The notes beneath the pieces are model-generated. The model was not told the DNA's origin, searched no databases, and saw nothing but the letters and a program-made list of their open reading frames with translations. Source: Temnopleurus reevesii (taxonomy: Eukaryota; Echinodermata; Echinoidea; Temnopleuroida; Temnopleuridae). From it: a stretch of 64,000 bases of DNA. This document shows positions 28,401 to 40,400 of this stretch, piece by piece. The position numbers and the translations under genes are program-made. Position 1 is the first letter of the stretch. Each line of letters starts with the position of its first letter. The stretch is from contig BQKZ01000980.1 in the NCBI GenBank assembly GCA_036244855.1, forward strand, positions 59,220 to 123,219. Direction: 5' to 3'.

Positions 28401-31400
28401 ATTGCTTAGTAACATCATCTGAACATATTTCATTAGTACTCATTACCAATGATAAAATATGAATTTTGTTGCCTTCAAATCCTCTCTAATAGATAGTTTC
28501 GATCGTGTTCCTCTTTCATTTTGACTTGACATATGACAGATAGTAGATTTACATATTAATAGGTCAATTTATTGTTGAATAGTTTTACCATTACATGTAT
28601 ATGACACTTCAGTTTCAGAACAACACTCGTGATGTACAACTGTTAGCACTGTAATATGGAGAAATTATTATTTCGTAATATGAGAGATGTGTGGAGAGCA
28701 TCAATCCCGAGGGAGATTTTACTTCTGAATTGCCGGCTTTTCTGATCCTCATCAATGATTCATTTATTTTAAATTTGCATATAGATGAAAATTTCTACTA
28801 TGTGAAACTTGTTATTTTTCCTACACTTTACATGTAATTGTAAAGAAATTTGTGAGAATAAAAGATGTATAATGTGAAATTGCTAGGCTGCAAGCCTTGT
28901 GATAAGGTAAAATTATTTCTGAGAAATTGACTAATGAATTAAATCACTTTTATTTGTACTACAAATATGTTGGAGATAAAGGCAAATAAAATTTTATTAA
29001 TAGAGGATATTTAAAGGTTGACATTTCATAGTGATTCATACGCTTTCCACTATTAATTCCTATTGAGTGTTCTGCTTCATTTACGATTTCCCTTTGCTCA
29101 AGTAGTCAGATCAATTAGTCATGCTATCAGTAGATGGGTCGCAAGGTGGGTGTATTGCATTGTCAAGCAGTTCATTTGACTTCTAAACCATCATTCCAGG
29201 ATATGTTGGTATTCATGCAGTTCCGATTGTTTGACATAGTCATTGTTACCATGGGAGATATATTAATTTATGGCTGAGTGGATAAACTTCTCTTTTCATG
29301 GCTAAGTTCAAGAAAAGGCCCCCTTTTCACACGTATGCATACCACGAACTGGGTGAACTCGATTCAGGGTGAACCCAAGAGCAAAACTGACTCAAAAGCA
29401 ATGAGATTGCAATATCATTTCTTTTGTTAATTATTATTATACCACCTGGGGTAATATTTGTGAGTTTATTACATTTAATGTCCTTTTGAACCGCCACTGG
29501 GGTAATCGTTCGAGATGATATTGGTTTATACACACCACAGGGTGGTTCATTAACTCAATGCTTGGCCAAAAGTTGCATTTTGTGACAAGTTGGGTCAATT
29601 TTTTTTCTAGCCAGAATTCAATATCTCATTTAATATATCTAGATTCATGCATATCTCCAGAATTTAATCAACTGATGCAGAAAATAGCATGAATGTTGTG
29701 ACGAAAGAAGATCATTCAATGAAAGATAAGAGTAGTCAGTAAGTTTTGATCATACATTATACATGTACATCTTCTTTGTGAGGAGATGTGTGAGGTTGTG
29801 TTTTTAGGTGCATGGATTTAGGTTTTTATATGCCAGTCGCCGCAGCTCTTATGCCATTTCGTAGCCATAATACATCTTGGCAGTGGGTGGCACCGATTTA
29901 ATCTCTCCCCAAATTAAATCTCCTTTCATTTATTCATTGATGACCAGTTGCTCTTGTATGACTCATCAACCTCCTTGAGTAGAAATAGGCTATTGACTGT
30001 ATTGGCAGTTTTCACAATACCAAACATTAATTTCACAAATGTTTAGTTTCTTAGAATTAATCGTCTTCATGGCCATAACAGATTTCAAGGGCTTCAGGAT
30101 GTCACAAATCCATCCGGAGGAAATTCTGTCAATTAGTGCTTTCTCTATGACTTCCCCTTGACCGATTCTCTTATTGTACAAGTCAGCATCTTGTGTACAT
30201 CTGGATAGTACCGTTAGTGGGATGGGGAATTGTACTTGTCTCAAGGTATCTGAAGCTTGTCTTTCAAAATAATAGTTAAATTGCCGGTTCGTCCATTTAA
30301 ATCCCCTCCTGATACAATCCAATAGTTATATACCCTTTATATTTGATTGCGCATATCATCTAATTTTGTGGAGGTTTATCTGAAAATGGTGTGAGGGACT
30401 TCATCATCCTTCATCCTGTCTTTTATGTCCTTCTATCGTGATGGAATAATGCGATGAGTACAGTCTGGCAGGCAGATGTCGCCTTTCATTAAGGGACCAT
30501 TAAGCGTTATCAAATCAGTTGGATTGGATAATCTGATGAGAGCCAGAAGGGTATAGATCACACTGTTTTGCATAAATGGTTCCCTTTTCATTTTCCCACG
30601 TATATCAAACTAAGAAAATTTGCCATCTGAGCTTTTTACACAATAATTTTTATTGTTGTCGGACTGACATGATAGCTCCTTTCTCGGATCTTTACTGTTC
30701 AGGTATTACTTACAATGATGTATTAACCTATTGACTATATTGACTACTAAATTTAGTAATTTCCAAAGACTTTATACAGAGACCATCTGGTTCTCGTTGT
30801 CAATGAGATAACCCCGATTGTCATTGAGTTTGTTTTTTAAAAATGTCAATACACCTATTGCTTTGACATAGTATACATTCAACATTAAACAAATTCTATT
30901 ATTCACAATGTGAATTTGTAATCACTTGTAACAAATATGTGTAAAGGTAATTATGTTCAAGTATGCAGATGACCACTGTACACCACATTGTATTACTATG
31001 CACTGCTAATGAGTGGGCTTTTCCAACGAAAAAAATGAACAGTAAAACTTTCTAATATTACTGAGTTCCTCAGGACCAGAAAATTTACCTCTCTTTATTT
31101 TGTACTTAGCTATATCATGGCCAAAATACAAAAAAAAATACAAAGATATGGGACCAGGACACTTGCTTCGTTGTAAGGAAAGTTTTTAATATGATTACAC
31201 TCATGAGTCCTCTTGTTCGAATAAAATTGAATTGTAATGAGGGTCCATTGTATTAGATAGAGAATGCATGATTTGTCTTTTCAGGATCTTCTTGGGGAAG
31301 GTGAAGAGGAACATGAACCAGGGAGGAAAGGAAACAAGATTCACAATGCAACCAGGGTAAGAATAACTTTCATATCAAGAAAAGGATACTTTCAATGTTA

Positions 31401-34400
31401 GCAGAGATGTTAATAATTTTTATTAATCTGTACATGCAATAAATTTACATTAGAATTTGATACTTTCACAGCTTTCATCCTAAATTGATGGCTGAGATCA
31501 TGGTCTTTATCTCTCACTTTTGTTGATGTGTTTCATTGTTTACATTCTTATTTTGCCTTGTGCATATTCTGGCATGGTTGGCATCTCTGCTCCAATTATG
31601 TCCCTGTGCAATGTCCCCGAGTCATTGAAGATGAAAGGAATTCATTATTACCCCAGTCTCCCATAAATGGGATGAGCGATAATGTTCTTTTTCTAATTAT
31701 CCAAAGGATTTGCGGCCAAATTACCTTGTGAGTTCTGGAGGGAATTATAGAGGAATTGATGAGTCTCTAGTTTTCTTTGGATGAAGGCACAAATGCATTG
31801 TAGTTACCTTCATCCTGTGTTCATTTCTATCTATTCTCTCTTTCTCACTTTCTATGCTCTTTCCCTCTCCTCTTTTCTTTCTTATCCTTCTTTCTTTCCA
31901 ATTCCTTAATTTATATTGCATTTCCTTTCTTTTGAATTAATATTTAACTCTTTTAATTCTTGTTCCCATGCTTGTGAAACAAATGCCCTGACCCAGTTTC
32001 CCTCTGATCGTTTTCTCTTGTATCCCCCAAACAGCACATAAGCATATAAAAACTCACATAAGTAAAAGCAACAACTAAAAAGGGTTACTTGTTCTGTTCT
32101 ATTACGAGTTATATGAAAAATTGCTCATCCTTTTAAAAGAATTTCATCCACTATAATAAGCATAAGTACCCTCAATTTCCCTGAGGAGTGTGGAGTGAAT
32201 TTGTGGAGTGTCATGAAGAAATTTATGTAATATGTCCCAAGGGATTCGGCATAGACTGTTCAGCTTCATTTAGGATAAATGACCCGATACATTCCGCTGT
32301 CCGTATTAATGAGATTGTTTTCTGGTTCAAGATGGTTCAATTTATTTCTTTTATTGTGGAATTGGTGAGATGCTTGAATATTGCTTATGATAATTTTTTC
32401 TGTGATGTCAGCCCATACTATATTTTCAAAATGTAATGCAAAGATATTTTTGTTCATGAATAATTTAAGGGAAGAAGAAGTTAAAAACTCTGCATGATTG
32501 TTTAAAGCAAAAGTTTTTTCTTATCTCAAATATACATGATAACCTTGTCCTTCTCGACTCACATTTTCATCTAGTATTATCATTTTTTTTGGGGGGGGGG
32601 GAATAATGGATGGTCAAGCTATCATCATAGAAACCAAAATGGTGGAGTCAAATTACACCTTAGGAGGAGAATCAAATGAAATTTGAACTTGGTAAACACA
32701 GTGGCCTTGAAGCGTAGGCCTACATGGATTTATGAATCCAAATATAACTGGCGCAAAGAATGCTTTACAAGATGCTGCATCCTAGATTTGCTAAACCCTT
32801 TGACGTACAAAAGTCATGGTTAAAGTTGGCCTTGATAACTACTCTGAAAATAAAGTGCAGGAAGTTATTCTCACAATTCAATTGTTCACTTTTTTTAAGA
32901 AGAAAACATGATAACCTTGAGATTTGTGCATGTAAGCGATGTTAAGAGGAGAAAGTTGATTCCCCATTCCATAGTTCTAATGATGGAGTAGGTGTGGGAG
33001 GGGGCGGGAGCTTGAACAATGTCTCGTATATTTAGTAATGGGAAATTAAAATGACAGATGAAATGGGATCTCTAGATAGAAATGTGTATTGTTGCATTAC
33101 CAATTATACTATACTACAAGCTTCTATTCAGGAGACATTAGCTCATGTTTGGCAATATTTTGATGTGCCGAGATTTTTATGTAAAGTAAATGTTAATGTG
33201 TATTTTAAAAAAATGAAAAAGATATCAATTTATATAGGTTTAGATTTTGTGCTCGACCATGGTGATTATAATTGAAGAGAGCTAATAAACTTTTGATCTA
33301 TTTCTGAAATGTCCAATGATATCATATTTTTGTTCTTAATTTTGTAGCAACGGAACTTCAAACAGAAATTCATTGCTCTGCTACGAAAGTTCAAGGTGGC
33401 GAGTGATGAGAGTGACACGGAACCGTATCCATTTGAGGATCAGGACCAGACTCCAATTGATGAGGACTTCCTGTATGATGATCTGAGTCTCATCAATTAC
33501 AGCGACAGTGGACCTGATATGGACCCGGATGAGATGAGCATAGAGTCAACACCGAAACCTGTCTTGAGGTGAATGCTTCCCCCCTTTTTTTGTTTTAATA
33601 TATATAGCTACAGGTGTCCATTGAATATTAATGGTTATTGCCCATCTGTCTTTTCTTTGCAAATCTCAATAAAAATTCCTATGAACCTCTGAGATTTGAT
33701 AATAAATACTAGATGATGAATTTTCAGAAATGCCATCTGTGTTGTGCCTCATAAAGCTGTTTGTAGATCTATGAATGACTCTATGTACGACTGTTAACCC
33801 TTGCCTACGCTCAATGATAATCCCTGTCGCAGAATCGCACCTTAGAAATGGTCACCAGTCTTTCGTAGAGTCATTTGTAAATTAGGAACAGCTTTATGAA
33901 ATGCAGCCCTGGTACAGGATGTCAACTAGATAACAAACTGAAATGTGAATAACCAAACAGCTGAACCAAATGTTTTCTTGCAAGAACATTTTTTGCTCAA
34001 TTATTCAAAATTTTAAGAAATTATTCACTGAATTCACATACAGTATATGTATTGACACATCTCCTCAATATCCCAGAATGGTTTGCAATTCTGCATTTTA
34101 TGTACTTTTGCCAGACTTTTTATTAAGATTTGTTTCTTGTTACTGTTTTATGGTATTACTAAACTTCCTGAAGATATTCTTGCCATTTAATTCTTTATGC
34201 TGTTTGTTGCTATGCAGGCCATTCTTCTCGCAAGGCATCCCCACGTCAAGCTCAATGGCTGAAGATATGGAGCATGTGGGAGCATCGGATCCCTCGCCAG
34301 ACAATAGCCAGGATACGGTCAAGCATACACAGGTCAGTAACAATGTCCAGGAATATTTTTGTCATTTTAATACTATCCTTGAACTATTGTATTGATAATG

Positions 34401-37400
34401 GTAATCATCGTTGTGTTTTAGAATGCTTTTGATTGAAGATTATAAAAAATTATGTTTTTTTTTTTTTTTTTTTACAAAACTGCACCAAATTATGCATGAA
34501 AAAAAATAAGGGATTCATAAGTTTCTTCTTCAAAACCCATTCTCATCTATCCATATCTAGGATTTCTATACTAAAGATGCAAGCATGGAAGAGCTGACCA
34601 TTCCCAACGACACCGAAAATGATGAGAACACCCACACCACCAGAACTGACCAGCACCGGCGGCAGGGCAGCAACGGCAGCTCCCACAGCGCCACTGATGC
34701 TAACAAGAACCCTGTCCCCCACCAGCAAAATGGGGAACGAAACCTGCTACCCCAGTCAGGATCCCAGACAGGTGCACTGGGAGCAGCGGCAGCCAGGGAA
34801 GTGGGGTACAAGAGGAGTAGTAGCATGGGTAGGGAGATGAAAGTAGCTGGAGGGACAAGGGATGGAGAGCATCGGAGGAACAAGTCAGCGGAACGCTCCA
34901 ATAGCTTAGGGACAGGCGACAAAAAGGTAAGATATATGCACGCTTCTGTTCTGATGTTGGAAACTGGCAAAAAATTATTTTGCAGGAGGGGGGATTACTC
35001 AATATTAATTCCAGAAATCACAAATCCATCAAAAGCCGTTATGAAATTTCTAATCGCTTGAAATAAGAGTAAGATCTACCTTGGAAAGGTACAGAATGTT
35101 GCCAAGAGAATAAATGTATTTCAAATAAATATTTTGCCTATTTTTTCCAAAATATTATTATGATTTTGTAAAATGTCCCCCCCCCAAACTCAGTTTAAAG
35201 AACAATAAACTAACCTAAAATACAAGATGCAATAGTCATGCAGTTGAATGGTCATAGTCTTCTTTTCACAAAGTATGGGAATTGATGATGTATTAGACAC
35301 TCAACGCATCAAGAGTTAAATGTTGAAGTCCCTCTGCATTATTATTTACAAGAAATGTAGATCAATATTCGTTTGAACATTTGCCACAACTTTCTCCATT
35401 TTTTTTTAAATTTATAAACTCAATAGATATTAAAGTAAGTTTAGATAATAATTTAGGAATATCCTATTCAATTTGACAGAAGCCAAAACTGCCAATTACT
35501 GAACAGCTGTCTGAGTTATGGGTGACAGATGAAACAACTCCAGAGAAGATCCTTCTTGTTAACATCTCAGAGAAACATGGACAGGTAAGCCTACTTCCTT
35601 TATCATTCCTTCTCATTACTTCCTTCATCAAATCATGAATGCCTTTTCATGGTGCTGCCAACTTCCTGGATTGTGTTTTAGAATGCTGTCCATTGATCTG
35701 ATCGCAGAGATATCGTTTTCTCGCTTACTAATTCAATGACATGTTACTAATGATTTCAATGGAGATACTATTACAGTTTTCATATTAGTTTACATTATAG
35801 TTACAAGTTTTGATATCTACATTTATAGCCTCATCTATTTATAAAAACGAGACAGTACTTTGCAAGACAGTTTTTGGTCCGTCATCACTGATATTTAAAG
35901 ATTAATTGATGAGATTAATTTGACTAAGTAGTATTTGACGAAGTAGATCTGAGTTGATAACTTATTTGGGAAAAGAGTATGATGTTATCAATCATGGATC
36001 AAAGCATATAATGAGAATCAGAAACATGAACTGTAATGTGGGAATGTATGGTGCTGTCACATTAATTCGCGCATCATATTAATTCGTGCATCTTATGAAA
36101 TCGATGAAATATTGCAAATCTGACATCACCATCGTAAAGAGCGTTGTTTATTTGCCTAAATTGGAAATTTTCTTAGCAAAAGGACCGAAAACAATGAAAA
36201 TATTACCAAGAGATCGGCAGATTTGCTTGCATTTGCAGAAAAACACAGGTCGTGCGACACTGAAGTGAATCCTTCCCATTTTCAGACAGAAATCATCAAA
36301 TTTATAAGTAAGCAGACATACCATTCGATTCCTTGATATTTTGTGGTCAAGCTACTGTAAATTTTGCATCTTAGATGGAAGCAATTTTATGGTAAATCTT
36401 GTTCAAAACGGGGCATACGAATTTATGTCACACAATTTGTTGACAATTCTCGCCATTTTCCGGCATGGAGCGATGCGATCGTTTCATCAATAGAATTTTG
36501 ATATCGCGATATCTCCGTGATTCTTTCGTGGATTAATTTTATTTTGGGAAATATTTAAAGCCTGAAATATCTAGTTTCATTTCGTGCCAAGATGTAAAAA
36601 AATAATTTTGTATTTTAGGAGAAATATTGTGCTAAGTACCACGATCCAAAAATGCTCTAGAAAAAGGATACGAATTATTGTTACCCCATCATACATTAAT
36701 GCCATTGGTGTGACCGCTGTCCCACCCTTCTGCACAATGTATTTGATAATGAAACACATTTCACAGCACAAATCCAATAGAATTATATCTTGAATCTGCG
36801 CCATTGCATGAAGGTTCTCCCAGAGTAGTTACTTATATTAGCAAGAATATTTTCTTTTTAATCCATGCGAGCGGACATATGATCTAGCCATTGTCCTGCA
36901 TTAACTCTCCAAAATCTTTCATGACATCAAGCGTAGATATTTGGCATTAATAGCCACTGTCATATAACTGGCAAGCATTTGATCAAGGATAACCATCCAA
37001 CTTCTGTCCATTGTCAAATTGACCATTGATTGAGCCTTGCCTTCAGTGTTTTCTGCCTGATAAGCCTTTTCTTTTTGGCAGATAGTCCTCATTCATTAAT
37101 CTTATTTCATTGTAAAGTCTTCTTTCTGACTTAATACTGATAATGAATTGCCATTAACGGTGGTAAAACCTGTACGATTCATTGTCTTTTAATACATTTT
37201 TACCTAGTATTATTTTATATTAATCAAAACAACGGCATACTAAAATTAAAAATTGATGAATGCAATATTTTCTACAGTGAAATACAAATTACCACCTGGT
37301 TTAGAAAGTAAAAAGACTTTTGCTGATAATTTTTTTCCATAAATCATTATGATCACCCCTTTAAGCTTTAGTGATGCAAAATGATTTTACTCTATACTGT

Positions 37401-40400
37401 ATAACAGTGCATTGTATGATAATGATTGGAACTGTGATTGTCAAATTGGTGACCCAACAATTGCTCCGGCGACAATGGCTCCTGTTCATTTTTCTGGCTA
37501 GGAGTAGGGTTAGGGTAAGGGTTATGATAGGGTTTATGATTCAGAATGATGTCAAGATTAGGATTAGGGTTAGGGTTAGGTTTGGGATTAGGTTTGACAT
37601 TAGGCTTACTGTGTCAGTTTTTTGCCGGAGCAATTGTCGCCGGAGCATTTGTCATGGAACCGTCAAATTAGCTCCTGTTCGTATGTACATGTATGGGTGA
37701 ATTTGTGTTGCTTTAATTCTCTGATATATTAACACAAGGTCCATACCTGATGTCAATGCTGTTACAAATAGATAAGCCAGCATTAATCATTTCCTCGTCT
37801 CAATGTTAAATCAATTACCTCATGAATTCCAAGAGATGAGGTTTTTCCTAAGTTCATGGCTAGGTTAGGTTGAAGGAGGAGAAAAGAGACACATCCATAA
37901 TTGGATGAGATCATGTTATTAAGTTCCCCTAAGCTAGTAAATGTGAAGAGACATTCTGAATTGATTCCATGTTTTGGGTAACCTCTAATCAAGCCAGCAT
38001 CAGGTATGTGAAAGTGGAAATTGTAAGATGGTGTAAATTTTGGCTTCAATGGCTCTGGCCGTAGCCGAGGCTTTGGCTTTGGCTCTGGCTCTGGATACTT
38101 TCACCTTTTTTTTTTTAGTTTTAAAGCTGATGATTAATCTTATTTGACTGTGTATTGAGCAATAACATGCAAGTGTAATGGTATTAGTATCTACATGTAG
38201 GACAATGAATGTCAGTATTGATATGAACTATAAATGTTGTTATGACCCTTCTCACATCCTTGAACTTTGTTCTCTCAGATTAGGAGCATTATCCTTTTCT
38301 TGTTTAATTGTCTGCCATTCTATTTTGATATGAGACTTCTTGATTTTTTATTTACCTTTGTTAAGCTTTTGTGAGATTTCAATGAGAACATTATTAAACT
38401 TTTATCTTGTCTGTTTAACATGAACTTGAGGATTCATCTAGTACTCATAAAGCATTTGATTATGTTTGTTCTAAATTCCTCTATAGGTTCATGATAAATA
38501 CATGGACAAGTATTTACTTGAAATCTGAATAGCACCCTTTGCACAGAATAGGACACTTGTGATTGTAATACAAAGTAAGATATTACATTAATTGTTGTTT
38601 GATTTTTTAGGGTTACATATTTTATAAAATGCAGGCCCTTTTCCCCTCAGAAGTATTTTTACTAGTGAGGGATTATATACCTTTATGATTTAAAAGAAAT
38701 ATAGTATATATCTTCTATTATCTTAATTTTAAGTTTGTTCTTGTTTATCCTCTAGTAGAATATTGGCTATACCTTTATCTTTTAACATGGATACCTTTTT
38801 ATATCTCTCTCTACAGTTCATTTCCCAGTGCTTACAAGGGACGCGGATAAGCATTGTCACAACAAGCACAACAGCTGATGTAGAAACCACTATTAATTTC
38901 ATTGTCCACAAAATACAGAAATTGTAAGTTTACTTTAGTTTCAGACACTTTAAGGGGGTATACTGTGAGAGTTGTTTGTGAATGTCAGTGCTGTTGTCAG
39001 TGCTGAAGAATGTTTGTGGTACATGTATATTTTTTTACTGAAAAATACAAGTTAAAAAATAGATAGAGAAAACGTCTTATGATTAATTGTGATTTTGCGA
39101 TTTTTTTTATCCTAATATATCCCAAAATTCTGAATATTTTACGATTGATATTGCTTGTACGTGTATGGCACAAAGAGGTGTAATTCTTTAGTGACAGATA
39201 TTAACTGATTTCAATGGATATAATTGTTTTTGTATCAAAAGTTGGTATGCGAGATATTTAGATTCAATTCATTTTGATTCTGTGATTCCGAATATCAGAC
39301 ATAAATTGACACTCACTAATTAGCGCTTGTAATTATTTCATATTAGGGATATAAACCATCATCTCCATTCGTCATAGTCCTGATTGGATTTCTTTTGAAT
39401 CATCATGCCTTTCTAGAATGTCAAGGATGATTTCATTCACGGTTGAATGAGGAATTCAATCAAATTAAGAATTGATATGAAAGATGTGTTGACAGATAAT
39501 GGATTAGTTTATTGATAGATGAGACAATGGGATAAATGCATTGACAGGCCGGTTGTTGATGGTATGCAGTAAATCAATTTATTTCATCAAGCAGTGATAA
39601 GAAGTATCATAAAATGTAACTTATTAGATCTGTCAATTCCAGTGTGAATCGTGTCTTGTAATTTGTGTATTTCTCCTTTTTATCTGAAACCCAGGATGTA
39701 TTTTGAATATATCAGAGCCTGTAAAAGAAAAAGCTTTAGAAGGAGTCACAGTCCTTTATCTCTACTCTCTATATGGTCTTCAGTGAACTTGTAGACTTGA
39801 GTGGTGTTTTGCTAAGTTACAAATGGCTTTAAGAATGACTCTATGAATGACTGGTATCAGCAGTTCTTCTAATGAATGTTTGCAAAGTTTACAAGTATAA
39901 CTCTCAATAACATACAGTATTTCATGAAGTCGATCTGAAAGACTTGATGGAGCGTCACACTGAAGCCCAGGATTGGCTATGTAAAAATTTAATGTTAAAA
40001 ATATTTTCTAAAGCTTTCTACATATATTTACACAATACATTCCTCTTTCTTTCAATGATATAGCTGTAACCAGAATGCACGAGTGTTGTCACCTATCAAG
40101 ATAGGTGTCTGTGGGAGTGACAAGTACATTGGTGCCGTCCTCAAGCCATATGTTGAACAGTTCTCTGCCAAGTCATCAGAATGGCTCAACTATATCAAGT
40201 TCTATATTGTACCAACAGGTAGGGAATAATCATCAGAATATGAAGAGCATATACTTGCATAAAATGTCAATTTTTAAGATTTTCTAATGTCTATGAAAAA
40301 CTCAATATTTAGTACTCAATAATTCCTTCTTAATTGTTATGATAGACTTAGAAACTCAATTTACAATACAAGATGAATCATTGGGTGGTATTAATGACTG

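Larger units (their letters stand above)
22418..31284. other. PACS intron (8.9 kb)
   Basis: Holds a sense-strand LINE 3' end (24390-24833) and the second copy of the duplicated block (27779-29982). I see no further exon. Confidence 0.75.
35585..38816. other. PACS intron with two non-autonomous elements
   Basis: 3.2 kb containing a TA-flanked MITE (36049-36691), a telomere-like palindromic element (37459-37650) and a degenerate GGCTCT/GGCTTT hexamer run (about 38048-38095). Confidence 0.7.

Noticed and set aside
29990..30322. 110-codon minus-strand ORF
   Set aside because: Intronic, no recognisable family, no supporting splice or conservation evidence; chance frame.
34566..35002. Minus-strand and other-frame ORFs over PACS exon e
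   Set aside because: Shadows of a GC-rich coding exon on the + strand.
37501..37605. Chromosome-fusion scar (interstitial telomere)
   Set aside because: TTAGGG units are degenerate and enclosed by inverted repeats of a small element.
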